DNA from: Oscillospiraceae bacterium
GTDB taxonomy: Bacteria; Bacillota; Clostridia; Oscillospirales; Ruminococcaceae
Direction: 5' to 3'
Assembly: GCA_018110825.1 (NCBI GenBank)
Contig: JAGBCL010000059.1
Span: 1-64,000, forward strand
Length of the DNA stretch: 64,000 nucleotides
A model generated the notes under the pieces. That model did no database searches and was not told where the DNA came from. It was given only the letters and a program-made list of their open reading frames with translations. Positions 41,785 through 50,238 of the stretch are shown piece by piece. The position numbers and the translations under genes are program-made. Every line of letters starts with the position of its first letter. Position 1 is the first letter of the stretch.

Positions 41785-42321
41785 TTAACCGTTGTAGTCC
41801 ATACCAATCTGTACAGCCTTGAGGTTGTTTGCAGCAAGTGCAGCCTTCTTTGCAGGTACAACCTTTTCGATTGCCTTCTTGAAGGTTTCTGCGGAAACGA
41901 TACCTGTTTCCTTGAACACCTTGCCAAGGAGGATAATGTTTGCACCGCCTGGAAGGTCGTTGTCAGTTGCAAGCTGTGTTGCAGGGATGTAGTATGTGTT
42001 TACATCTGTACGCTCAACAGTTGCGTCAACCATTGTGCTGTCAACAACGATTGTTCCACCTGGCTTAACGCTGTTCACGAACTTCTCAAGGGAAGGTGTG
42101 TTCATTGCGATAAGAATTTCAGGCTCGTTTACGAGCGGGGAAGCAACTTCATTGTCGGAAATACATACGGAGCAGTTACATGTACCGCCGCGCATTTCAG
42201 GGCCGTAGGAAGGGAGCCAGGAAACTTCCTTGTTATCCATAAGACCTGAGTAAGCGAGGATTTTACCAGCGAAAAGGATACCCTGTCCGCCGAAGCCTGC
42301 GAGGAGAATATCATGTGTCAT
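41785..42321 (-). CDS. 2-oxoacid:ferredoxin oxidoreductase, gamma subunit
   Basis: A 178-residue catalytic-domain gamma subunit (DILLAGFGGQGILFAGKILAYSGL at the start, WLPSYGPEMRGGTCNCSVCISD following). It is the smallest catalytic subunit of a four-subunit enzyme that oxidatively decarboxylates a 2-oxoacid to an acyl-CoA and reduces ferredoxin. It follows the beta subunit by 2 bases and ends the operon. Whether the substrate is 2-oxoisovalerate or 2-oxoglutarate is not fixed by sequence. Confidence 0.94.
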   Translation of the reverse strand: MTHDILLAGFGGQGILFAGKILAYSGLMDNKEVSWLPSYGPEMRGGTCNCSVCISDNEVASPLVNEPEILIAMNTPSLEKFVNSVKPGGTIVVDSTMVDATVERTDVNTYYIPATQLATDNDLPGGANIILLGKVFKETGIVSAETFKKAIEKVVPAKKAALAANNLKAVQIGMDYNG

Positions 42322-42323
42322 AA

Positions 42324-43085
42324 TTATTCACCCTCCTTTTCTGGGAAAGCGTTGCCGTCCTTGTATACGCCGAGTGGGTAGTAAGGAATCATCTCGTCGT
42401 TGAGGCGCTTGAGAGCGTCAACAGGAGAAAGTCCCCAGTTTGTTGGGCAAGTGGAAAGAACTTCAACGATAGAGAAGCCCTTCTTGTCACGCTGATTTTC
42501 AAATGCCTTGCGGATTGCCTTCTTAGCTTCTCTGATGTGAGGAACTGTATCAACCGCAACTCTCTGTGCAAGAGCTGTACCTGTCAGTGTTGCAAGCATT
42601 TCACAAACTCTTACAGGGTAACCCATAAGCTTAGGGTCACGTCCGAAAGGAGTTGTCTGTGTAACCTGACCAGGGAGTGTTGTAGGAGCCATCTGACCGC
42701 CTGTCATACCGTATGTAGTGTTGTTAACGAAGATAACAACGATGTTTTCGCCTCTTGTTGCAGCGTGAACTGTTTCAGCAGTACCGATAGCAGCAAGGTC
42801 GCCGTCGCCCTGATATGTAAATACGAACTTGTCAGGGTTTGTTCTCTTAACACCTGTTGCAACTGCAGGAGCACGTCCGTGAGCAGCTTCAATCATATCA
42901 CAGGTGAAGTAGTCGTAAGCCATAACGGAGCATCCAACAGGACAAACGCCGATTGTATCGCCCTCGATGCCCATTTCATCAATTACCTCGCACACAAGAC
43001 GGTGAATGATACCGTGTGTACAGCCAGGGCAGTAATGCAGAGGAATATCTGCAAATGACTTTGGTCTTTCAAATACAACTGCCAT
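42324..43085 (-). CDS. 2-oxoacid:ferredoxin oxidoreductase, TPP-binding beta subunit
   Basis: A 253-residue subunit binding thiamine pyrophosphate: YCPGCTHGIIHRL, TYQGDGDLAAIGTAETVHAA (the GDG...N TPP-Mg motif, with NNTTYGMTGGQMAPTT) and SIVEVLSTCPTNWGL. It forms the active site with the alpha subunit. The start overlaps the alpha stop by 1 base. Confidence 0.95.
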   Translation of the reverse strand: MAVVFERPKSFADIPLHYCPGCTHGIIHRLVCEVIDEMGIEGDTIGVCPVGCSVMAYDYFTCDMIEAAHGRAPAVATGVKRTNPDKFVFTYQGDGDLAAIGTAETVHAATRGENIVVIFVNNTTYGMTGGQMAPTTLPGQVTQTTPFGRDPKLMGYPVRVCEMLATLTGTALAQRVAVDTVPHIREAKKAIRKAFENQRDKKGFSIVEVLSTCPTNWGLSPVDALKRLNDEMIPYYPLGVYKDGNAFPEKEGE

Positions 43086-44155
43086 TACTGATTACCTCCT
43101 TTTGCATACTTCTTGATTTCGTCAAGAATTTCGGAAGGCTTAGGAATTACGCCGCCTGTTCTTCCGAAGAACTCAACTGGCTTGGAGCAGTTAACAGCAA
43201 GCTTGATATCGTCAACCATCTGTCCCATTGACATTTCAGCACAGATGATAGTGTGAGCGTTCTTTGCACCCTCGTTAATCTGCTTAACAGGAAATGGCCA
43301 GAGTGTGATAGGACGGATAAGACCAGCCTTGATGCCCTGTTCACGAGCCATATTTACAGCAGCCTTAGCAACACGAGCTGTTGCACCGTAAGCTGTAACA
43401 ACAACCTCTGCGTCCTCTGTCATATAGAGTTCAGCGTCGGAGTGCTTTTCCTTGATTTCAGCGTAACGCTCAAATCTGTCCTTAACGGACTTTTCGAGAA
43501 CGTCAGGCTGGAGGAAGAGGGAGTTGATGATGTTGTGTTCACGCTTGTTGCCGTGACCGTTTGCAGCCCAAGGCTTTTCGATTTCCTTAGCTGTAACTTC
43601 AGGGAATGTAACTGGTTCCATCATCTGACCGAGAAGACCGTCAGCGAGAATCATTGCAGGCATACGGTATTCGTCAGCGAGGTCGAATGCCTTTGTAACT
43701 GTATCAACCATTTCCTGAACGGAGTTTGGTGCAAATACGATAAGGTGGAAGTCACCGTGACCGAGAGCCTTTGTAGCCTGCCAGTAGTCAGCCTGGGATG
43801 GCTGGATACCGCCGAGACCAGGGCCGCCTCTCTGTACGTTGATGATAACGCAAGGAAGGTCAGAACCTGCTATGTAGGAGATACCTTCGGACTTCAGGGA
43901 AATTCCGGGAGAAGATGAAGAAGTCATCGCACGCACGCCTGTGGAAGCTGCGCCGAGAACCATATTGATAGCTGCGATTTCAGATTCAGCCTGAAGGAAT
44001 ACGCCGCCAGCCTGCTTGAAGCGCTTAGCGAGGTATGCGGAAATTTCAGTCTGAGGTGTGATTGGGTAACCGAAGAAGCACTTACAGCCTGCACGGATAG
44101 CGGCTTCAGCGAGAGCTTCGTTGCCCTTCATAAGATTACGTTCCAAAATACTCAC
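43085..44155 (-). CDS. vorB: 2-oxoacid:ferredoxin oxidoreductase, alpha subunit (VorB-like)
   Basis: A 356-residue alpha subunit with GNEALAEAAIRAGCKCFFGYPITPQTEI, TSSSSPGISLKSEGISYIAGSDLP and NVQRGGPGLGGIQPSQADY. The wording matches proteins usually annotated as VorB (branched-chain 2-oxoacid) more than pyruvate enzymes, but a 2-oxoglutarate role is possible. In gut and rumen anaerobes such enzymes often run in reverse to make amino-acid precursors from acyl-CoA. It follows a ferredoxin gene. Confidence 0.93.
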   Translation of the reverse strand: MSILERNLMKGNEALAEAAIRAGCKCFFGYPITPQTEISAYLAKRFKQAGGVFLQAESEIAAINMVLGAASTGVRAMTSSSSPGISLKSEGISYIAGSDLPCVIINVQRGGPGLGGIQPSQADYWQATKALGHGDFHLIVFAPNSVQEMVDTVTKAFDLADEYRMPAMILADGLLGQMMEPVTFPEVTAKEIEKPWAANGHGNKREHNIINSLFLQPDVLEKSVKDRFERYAEIKEKHSDAELYMTEDAEVVVTAYGATARVAKAAVNMAREQGIKAGLIRPITLWPFPVKQINEGAKNAHTIICAEMSMGQMVDDIKLAVNCSKPVEFFGRTGGVIPKPSEILDEIKKYAKGGNQ

Positions 44156-44178
44156 TCCTTACAAAATTTTGAGTTAAA

Positions 44179-44385
44179 TTACTTTTCAACAACGATTGCG
44201 CAGTCAGGGCACATCATTGCACACATTGCACAGCCTATGCACTGTGAGTCGTCAATACATACAGCGGTGAAGTAGCCCTTGCGGTTACGTTTTTCCTTCT
44301 GGAGTTCGACGATTTTCTTCGGACAAGCTGTTGTACAGAGAGCACAGCCCTTGCACTTTTCAAAATTGACCGTAATTTTTGCCAT
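44179..44385 (-). CDS. 4Fe-4S ferredoxin-type delta subunit
   Basis: A 68-residue two-cluster ferredoxin: CKGCALCTTACPKKI and CIGCAMCAMMCPDCAI, eight cluster cysteines in all. It passes electrons from the active site of the oxoacid enzyme to free ferredoxin. AAAGGAG precedes the ATG. It is first of the four subunit genes and follows a membrane protein gene at 58 bases. Confidence 0.94.
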   Translation of the reverse strand: MAKITVNFEKCKGCALCTTACPKKIVELQKEKRNRKGYFTAVCIDDSQCIGCAMCAMMCPDCAIVVEK

Positions 44386-44443
44386 ATTAAAGCTCCTTTC
44401 GGTTTAGAATAATTTATACAAGCTGCAATTAACAGTTGTTGGT

Positions 44444-45202
44444 TTATTTAAGCTCTGCCGAAATTCTTTTCAGACAGATTATGCCGTATATAATGTTGAA
44501 CACGGGGATAAAGGAAAGAACTATAAACAATGCTTTCATCGGCTTGGTTTTGTCCGAACGTACAATACATCTTATGCAGCCATTTGTTACAAGCATATTC
44601 GGTAAAAGAAACATTATTGTCATCATACCCAGCATTAACAGCTCTGCACCAAAGAACACAAAAATCAAAGCTACAAAAATATTAACAAGAGGCACGAGCA
44701 TCGAAAGCAGCCAAAAAATCACTGCTTGAAAAATTGAAACAATATCACTGCCGAAAAAACTTACAAATACTGAACTAAGCCAGCTTGATTGAACAATCAA
44801 AAGTATACCGTATACGGCAGAAATTGCACTGCCTGTAACAATAAGCCTTTTTGCCGCATAATAGCTGACATTTCCATCGTGCTTTGTGATTACAGCAGAT
44901 TTATTCACGGGAACAATGTGCCCCCTGATATAAATTACAGCCGCAAGCACCAGAAGCAGAATTCCTAAAACAAAATACAGAATTGTTTCCAAAAAAGTTT
45001 TTTCAACCAATGCGAAAACAGGTGTTGCAACAGCAACAAGAAATGCAAGGGGAACAACCAGCATTGTTATTGCATACACAATCGGATTTGAAAGCAGGTG
45101 CCTTTTGAAAAGGTCAGCAACAAGCAGAACAGCCAGAAAAGCAATCAGAAAAATCATAGTGCCGATGTTGCAGAACATTAAACCCAAAAACATTACATAC
45201 AC
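44444..45202 (-). CDS. Hypothetical polytopic membrane protein
   Basis: A 252-residue protein with about six or seven hydrophobic segments. Two short polar loops (around 95-120 and 215-230) include VRSDKTKPMKAL. I recognise no family and no catalytic motif. It sits 17 bases after a MinD/ParA-like gene and 58 before the ferredoxin subunit. It may be co-transcribed, but the A/T-rich spacing before the ferredoxin leaves room for a separate promoter. Codon use is less biased than in the enzyme genes. Confidence 0.78.
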   Translation of the reverse strand: MYVMFLGLMFCNIGTMIFLIAFLAVLLVADLFKRHLLSNPIVYAITMLVVPLAFLVAVATPVFALVEKTFLETILYFVLGILLLVLAAVIYIRGHIVPVNKSAVITKHDGNVSYYAAKRLIVTGSAISAVYGILLIVQSSWLSSVFVSFFGSDIVSIFQAVIFWLLSMLVPLVNIFVALIFVFFGAELLMLGMMTIMFLLPNMLVTNGCIRCIVRSDKTKPMKALFIVLSFIPVFNIIYGIICLKRISAELK

Positions 45203-45219
45203 CCCTTATGTCAGAATTA

Positions 45220-45873
45220 TTATGTTTCCCAGATTTTCTTCACATAAATCTCCACAGGCAGCGGCTTCGGCACGTCAGCGTCCAGCTTCAGCGGAACGCA
45301 GGTGAAAGCAAGCGGCAATCCCGCCTTTTCGGCGATTTCCTCCGCAAATCCTACCGAATCCTCAAGCACTTTCTTGGTGGTTTCGTAAAGAAGATTTGTG
45401 TTGTTTACGATTGCGGTGTGTTTCATATTTGCCGCCATTTCGATTTCGCCCATCAGCACAAGTGCCTCGTCAGCTGTCTGTGTAAGAAATCTGCGACAGT
45501 TTACAACATAGTACATCTCGATTTTATCGGCAAATTTCTTGAAAGCCTCAGCATAACGTCCGAGAGCAAGTGCACCTGCGTCATCGCCGCCCACGTCAAC
45601 TATAAGGTAGCCGTCATCGGTTGCGATACGTTCAAGGTCGAAGGAAATTGCGGGAATATCGAGGTTTGAGTTTGCGTACATCGGAGCAACAAGCTCGATG
45701 TTCTTTTCGTCGAACAGCTCACCGAAGTCAGCTGAACGGAAGTAAGGATTTACGATATCAAGGTCAACAACTGTGACCTTTTCTCCGCCCTTTGCAAGGG
45801 ACACGGCGAGGTTGGCGGAAAAATTGGTCTTACCGCTGCCGTAATGCCCCGTAACAATGTTAATTTTTTTCAT
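45220..45873 (-). CDS. MinD/ParA-like ATPase
   Basis: A 217-residue P-loop protein. The Walker A is VTGHYGSGKTNFSANLA, which lacks the deviant-Walker signature lysine (KGG) of true ParA, and VVDLDIVNPYFRSADF and YLIVDVGGDDAGALAL are the other nucleotide motifs. It is of the CobQ/CobB/MinD superfamily. Genes of this kind stand before oxoacid:ferredoxin oxidoreductase genes in clostridia, where a maturation role is plausible but untested. Confidence 0.86.
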   Translation of the reverse strand: MKKINIVTGHYGSGKTNFSANLAVSLAKGGEKVTVVDLDIVNPYFRSADFGELFDEKNIELVAPMYANSNLDIPAISFDLERIATDDGYLIVDVGGDDAGALALGRYAEAFKKFADKIEMYYVVNCRRFLTQTADEALVLMGEIEMAANMKHTAIVNNTNLLYETTKKVLEDSVGFAEEIAEKAGLPLAFTCVPLKLDADVPKPLPVEIYVKKIWET

Positions 45874-45923
45874 ATTTCAATTACTTTCTGTATAATCAAT
45901 ACAAATTTATACTATTAGTGTGC

Positions 45924-47567
45924 TTATTCCACAGAAATAATATAGTAATAAACTGGCTGACCGCCGTCAACAAGCATAACTTCGGCATTCGGGAACTTGT
46001 TCTGAACAAGCTGGTGAACAGCTTCAGCGTCCTTGCTGTCAACGTCTGTACCGTAGATGAGGGTAATGAAAGCAGAGTTGCCGTCAGCAAGCTTCTTTGT
46101 AAGCTTGTATGCAGCCTTTGTAACATCTCTTTCTGTGAAAGAGAGCTTGCCGTTGTCGAGGGCGAGGATATCGCCTTCCTTGATGTTGTGGCCCTCGTAA
46201 TCGCTGTCACGGGCAGCAAATGTAAGCTGACCTGTGGAAACAGTGTCAAGGCTTCTGCTCATATTGAGACGGTTTGTATCAAAATCAGCGTCAGGGTCAA
46301 AGTTCATCATTGCTGTGATACCCTGCGGAATAGTTCTGGACTGGAGCACGCATACACGTCTGTCGGCAAGCTTTACAGCCTGTTCAGCCGCCATGATGAT
46401 GTTCTTGTTGTTAGGAAGAACAAACACGGTTTCAGCAGGTGTAGCCATAATTGCCTGAAGGATATCGTCTGTGGACGGGTTCATAGTCTGACCGCCGCGA
46501 ACAATGCAGTCAACGCCCAAGTCACGGAAAAGTTCTTCGATACCGTCACCGCTTGCAACAGAAACAAAGCCGAATGGTTTTTCAGGTGCAGCAGGAGTAA
46601 ACTTCTGCTTCTTTACAACAGCAGCTTCCTTAGCCTTGTTTTCGTGCTGATATTTCATATTCTCGATTTTCATATTGATGAGCGAGCCGAAAAGCAGACC
46701 TTCTTCGATAGCCTGACCCGGGTGCTCGGTGTGGACGTGAACCTTGATGATTTCGTCGTCCTCAACTACAACAACGCAGTCACCGATTGTTTCGAGGAAT
46801 GCACGGAGAAGTGCGGAATCCTTTGTATCAGGGTTCTTGCGAGCAATAAATTCTGTGCAGTAGGTGTGAGTGATATCGTCGTCGAACTCGCCTACAACCG
46901 TGCTGAAATTGTCAACAACAGCTTCAACTTTAGGTGAATCAACAGGCTTCACAGGCTCGCCGCCCTTGAACACGTCAAGCATAGCGTTCCAGATAAGGAG
47001 CAGACCCATACCGCCTGCGTCAACAACACCTGCTTTTTTCAGTACAGGAAGAAGATTCGGTGTATCGTCAAGAGCTTCCTTTGCAGCAATACAAACGTCG
47101 CTCCAGAGTGCAACTTCGTCATTTGTGGAGTTTACTGAAACCTTTGCCTTTTCGGAAGCAAGGCGGGAAACTGTAAGAATAGTACCCTCAGTAGGAGTCA
47201 TAACAGCCTTGTAAGCGCCTGCTACGCCAAGCTCGAGAGCCTTTACGATATCGTCGCAGTCAGCAGTAATCTTACCCTTGAAGCCCTTTGCAAATCCTCT
47301 GAAAAGAAGGGAGAGAATTACGCCCGAGTTGCCTCGTGCACCTCTGAGAAGTGCGGAAGCGGTTGTGTCTGCAACCTGAGAAACGGTTACTGTATCGTCC
47401 ATAACTTCAAGTTCACGAAGCGCATTGTTCATTGTCATAGACATGTTTGTACCCGTATCTCCGTCAGGAACAGGGTATACGTTGAGCTGGTCAACCTCAC
47501 GCTTTTTATTTGCGATTGTTACCGCACCCGAAATGAATGCGTCTCTGAGAATTTTACCGGTTATCAC
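45924..47567 (-). CDS. fakA: DAK2-domain protein, FakA/YloV type
   Basis: A 547-residue fatty-acid kinase-like protein. The N-terminal DhaL/DAK2 nucleotide domain has NVYPVPDGDTGTNMSMTM and ALLRGARGNSGVILS. Middle and C-terminal FakA domains follow (KVHVHTEHPGQAIEEGLLFGSL, NNKNIIMAAEQAVKLA). FakA phosphorylates exogenous fatty acids held by FakB/DegV proteins for membrane lipid synthesis. No FakB is in the window. It follows the Asp23-like gene by 15 bases, the usual yloU-yloV pair. Confidence 0.93.
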   Translation of the reverse strand: MITGKILRDAFISGAVTIANKKREVDQLNVYPVPDGDTGTNMSMTMNNALRELEVMDDTVTVSQVADTTASALLRGARGNSGVILSLLFRGFAKGFKGKITADCDDIVKALELGVAGAYKAVMTPTEGTILTVSRLASEKAKVSVNSTNDEVALWSDVCIAAKEALDDTPNLLPVLKKAGVVDAGGMGLLLIWNAMLDVFKGGEPVKPVDSPKVEAVVDNFSTVVGEFDDDITHTYCTEFIARKNPDTKDSALLRAFLETIGDCVVVVEDDEIIKVHVHTEHPGQAIEEGLLFGSLINMKIENMKYQHENKAKEAAVVKKQKFTPAAPEKPFGFVSVASGDGIEELFRDLGVDCIVRGGQTMNPSTDDILQAIMATPAETVFVLPNNKNIIMAAEQAVKLADRRVCVLQSRTIPQGITAMMNFDPDADFDTNRLNMSRSLDTVSTGQLTFAARDSDYEGHNIKEGDILALDNGKLSFTERDVTKAAYKLTKKLADGNSAFITLIYGTDVDSKDAEAVHQLVQNKFPNAEVMLVDGGQPVYYYIISVE

Positions 47568-47582
47568 TGTTTATTACCCCCA

Positions 47583-47936
47583 TTAAGCCTTCATACCGTC
47601 GACATAAACTGTAACCTTGCCGACTTCAAGACCTGTTTTTTCTTCAACTGTATATCTGATTTTGTGTACTACACTGTCCACAATTGCGGAAATGTTGGTA
47701 CCGAAAACAACTGTGATATGAAGGGCAACAGCCAGTTTACCGTCTCTGACAGTAAGTTTCACGCATTCTTTTTTGCCCATATCAGCTTTTTTGAAAATAG
47801 CCGCAAGAAGCGACTTGCTGTCTGCACTGTTAAGGTCAGCTACACCAAAGCAGGTTGAGGCAGTGTGAGCAATCAGTGAGGTAAGATATTCTTTTGAAAT
47901 ACTGATAGTTCCGAGATGATTTTCAATATTCAGCAT
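47583..47936 (-). CDS. Asp23/Gls24 family protein (YloU-like)
   Basis: A 117-residue Asp23-domain protein: ENHLGTISISKEYLTSLIAHTAS at the start, LKLTVRDGKLAVALHITVVFGTNISAIVDSV-like core, and TGLEVGKVTVYVDGMK at the end. The family includes alkaline-shock and envelope-stress proteins and is the regular partner of YloV/FakA. It is the first gene of the pair and has its own promoter. Confidence 0.92.
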   Translation of the reverse strand: MLNIENHLGTISISKEYLTSLIAHTASTCFGVADLNSADSKSLLAAIFKKADMGKKECVKLTVRDGKLAVALHITVVFGTNISAIVDSVVHKIRYTVEEKTGLEVGKVTVYVDGMKA

Positions 47937-48018
47937 ACCGCTCAGCTCCTTATTGATATTTCAGGAAATTATTTACATATATTTACATTTATGCATTTTA
48001 ACAATACATATACAAATT

Positions 48019-48047
48019 AGTATATCATATTTTTTTCTTCTTTTCAA
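48019..48047 (-). promoter_or_regulatory. Sigma-A promoter of the asp23-fakA pair
   Basis: On the minus strand TTGAAA, 17 bp and TATACT, about 80 bp before the start codon. Confidence 0.6.
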
Positions 48048-48092
48048 TACGAAACTGAAAAAAACCTTTAAAATCGGCATTTTTGTACAATA

Positions 48093-48126
48093 AACCCCGA
48101 AAAGCCTTTTAAGACTTTCCGGGGTT
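48093..48126 (-). terminator. Probable terminator of recA-recX
   Basis: AACCCCG-AAAG/CTTTCCGGGGTT stem with one mismatch, followed by TTTATT on the minus strand. The T-run is weak. Confidence 0.6.
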
Positions 48127-48163
48127 ATATATTTTTCATGAGTTTTTCAGCATTGGAGCTTTA

Positions 48164-48781
48164 TCAATCAAATTCCAAGTCATACAAGTCCAGCACTCTG
48201 TTGATTTCATCGTAGCGATATCCTTGACGCAGAAGTGCAGATTTGACTTTGTTCACACCTTTTTCGCTTGTAAGGTAACGCTCATATTTCTTTTCAACAA
48301 GTTGTTCCAGACGAGCAAAGGCTTCATCTTCATCTGTGTACGGTTCGATTACCTCTGCAATAATTTCATCGGATATACCTCTGCGGCGGAGTTCCATTTT
48401 AGCCTTGAACATTCCCACGCGCTTTATTTCAAAAAGCTCCCTTGCACGCAGTTCTGCATAACGTCTGTCATCAACAAGCCGCATTTCCGCAAGATATTTG
48501 CATACCCTTATACAGATGTCTTCGGAGTAATTGACTTCCAGCTTTTCGTAAAGCTCCTTGAAGCTGTAATCACGTCCGTCAAGCAAATAAAGAGCACGCT
48601 CCCTTGCCTTACGGTACTCGTTAGCCTCAGTAATTTCCTCAACAGCCTCCTCAGGCACATTCATACCCTCTTTGAGGTTGAACTGTGAAAGTATGGAGCT
48701 GTGTATGTAAATCCTTGAATTGTTATCAAATACAACACACATTGTGCTGCCCTTGAATTTGGATATTTCAGTAATCAGCAT
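48164..48781 (-). CDS. recX: Regulatory protein RecX
   Basis: A 205-residue RecX with three helical repeats: YRKARERALYLLDGRDYSFKELYEKL, then VDDRRYAELRARELFEIKRVGMFKAKMELRRRGI-like, then VNKVKSALLRQGYRYDEI. It binds and limits RecA filaments. A beta-rich extension of about 50 residues precedes the repeats. It begins 2 bases after the recA stop, so the two are coupled. Confidence 0.94.
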   Translation of the reverse strand: MLITEISKFKGSTMCVVFDNNSRIYIHSSILSQFNLKEGMNVPEEAVEEITEANEYRKARERALYLLDGRDYSFKELYEKLEVNYSEDICIRVCKYLAEMRLVDDRRYAELRARELFEIKRVGMFKAKMELRRRGISDEIIAEVIEPYTDEDEAFARLEQLVEKKYERYLTSEKGVNKVKSALLRQGYRYDEINRVLDLYDLEFD

Positions 48782-48783
48782 AA

Positions 48784-50025
48784 TTATTTAACAGGTGTGA
48801 ATTCTTCGAAATCATCATCAGCGTCAATGATTACGTTGACAGGCGGCTTTTTCGGAACAGCCTTTGGAGCAGATGCCTTTGCTTCTGTAATGACCTCTGC
48901 ACCCGCAGCTGCTGTTTCAGCAGCATCAGCTGCAGCAGACTGAACAGCGGCATCCTTTTTATTCTTCTTGGAAGCCATGATAATCTCTTCGGTTTTCTGC
49001 TTGATTTTCTCTTCGATTTCCTTTGCCTTGTCAGGATTATTTTTGAGCCATTCCTTGGTATTTTCACGTCCCTGACCGATTTTATCGCCCTCATACGAGA
49101 ACCATGCACCACTCTTATGGATGATGTCAAGCTCAACCGCAAGGTCAACAACTTCGCCCTCACGGGAGATACCCTTGCCGAAGAAAAGGTCAAATTCGCA
49201 CTCCTTGAACGGAGGTGAAACCTTGTTCTTTACAACCTTGCATTTTGTGCGGTTACCGATAACCTCAGCACCGTTCTTGATAGCTTCGCCCTTACGTACT
49301 TCGATACGTACTGAACTGTAGAATTTCAGTGCACGTCCGCCTGGGGTTGTTTCAGGGTTACCATAGATAACACCGATTTTTTCACGTACCTGATTTATGA
49401 AGATTGCAACACAGTTGGATTTTGAAATTACGGAAGTAAGCTTTCTCATTGCCTGAGACATAAGACGTGCAAGCTGGCCCACGTGTGTGTCGCCCATTTC
49501 GCCGTCAATTTCAGCCTTTGTAACCATAGCTGCAACCGAGTCAAGAACGATAACGTCCAGCGCACCCGAACGAACGAGAGCCTCAGCAATTTCGAGAGCC
49601 TGTTCACCGCTGTCAGGCTGGGAAACAAGCATATTGTCAATGTCAACGCCCAGTGCCTTTGCGTAAACAGGGTCAAGAGCATGTTCAACGTCAACGAAAG
49701 CGACTTCACCGCCAAGCTTCTGAGCTTCTGCAACAATCTGGAGAGCAACGGTAGTTTTACCTGAGCTTTCAGGACCGTAGATTTCAACGATACGCCCTCT
49801 CGGAACACCGCCGATACCCAGTGCCATATCAAGAGTCATAGAACCTGTAGGAATGGCATCAACATTGTAGTCAGCTGCTTGTCCCAGCTTCATTACAGCA
49901 CCCTTGCCGTACTGTTTTTCGATATGCTGAATGGCTGCTTCAAGAGCTCTTTTCTTTTCTTCCGAACTTGTAAGCTTAACAACAGATTCCTTGGCACCAG
50001 CGGCCTTTTTCTTTGCGTCTGCCAT
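48784..50025 (-). CDS. recA: Recombinase RecA
   Basis: A strand-exchange ATPase for recombination and SOS induction. Walker A is GPESSGKTT; also [11 protein letters not shown]-like, [22 protein letters not shown] and [26 protein letters not shown]. The core ends near residue 345. The tail is an unusually long, Ala/Lys/Glu-rich extension of about 60 residues ending [11 protein letters not shown], giving 413 residues. It is co-transcribed with recX. No full LexA box was found. Confidence 0.98.
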   Translation of the reverse strand: MADAKKKAAGAKESVVKLTSSEEKKRALEAAIQHIEKQYGKGAVMKLGQAADYNVDAIPTGSMTLDMALGIGGVPRGRIVEIYGPESSGKTTVALQIVAEAQKLGGEVAFVDVEHALDPVYAKALGVDIDNMLVSQPDSGEQALEIAEALVRSGALDVIVLDSVAAMVTKAEIDGEMGDTHVGQLARLMSQAMRKLTSVISKSNCVAIFINQVREKIGVIYGNPETTPGGRALKFYSSVRIEVRKGEAIKNGAEVIGNRTKCKVVKNKVSPPFKECEFDLFFGKGISREGEVVDLAVELDIIHKSGAWFSYEGDKIGQGRENTKEWLKNNPDKAKEIEEKIKQKTEEIIMASKKNKKDAAVQSAAADAAETAAAGAEVITEAKASAPKAVPKKPPVNVIIDADDDFEEFTPVK

Positions 50026-50063
50026 AATTTACCTCCAAATATAAAAATCGAACATTTTTTCTT

Positions 50064-50092
50064 ATTTTAGCATTTTTTCCGAAATCCGTCAA
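50064..50092 (-). promoter_or_regulatory. Sigma-A promoter of recA
   Basis: On the minus strand TTGACG, 17 bp and TAAAAT, about 40 bp before the start. Confidence 0.72.
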
Positions 50093-50199
50093 TAGTTTTT
50101 TGTGAAATTTTTTGTACACCTATTTACTTTACTGCATAAAAACAGCTTTTTCTGTTTTGTTATGATTAAAATATGCAGGTGAAATGTTCAAAATCAAAC

Positions 50200-50236
50200 A
50201 AAAGGCGTTTCCATGCATATAGCGGAAACGCCTTTT
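50200..50236 (-). terminator. Terminator of the sensor-GGDEF gene
   Basis: AAAGGCGTTTCC/GGAAACGCCTTT is a perfect 12-bp stem with a moderate T-run. Confidence 0.88.
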
Positions 50237-50238
50237 CA

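Noticed and set aside
45918-46937. 339-codon open frame opposite fakA
   Set aside because: Antisense shadow of a secure DAK2/FakA gene, with no start signals.
50040-50060. LexA box before recA
   Set aside because: Only a half site (CGAACAT) is present; the second half does not match GTTCG.
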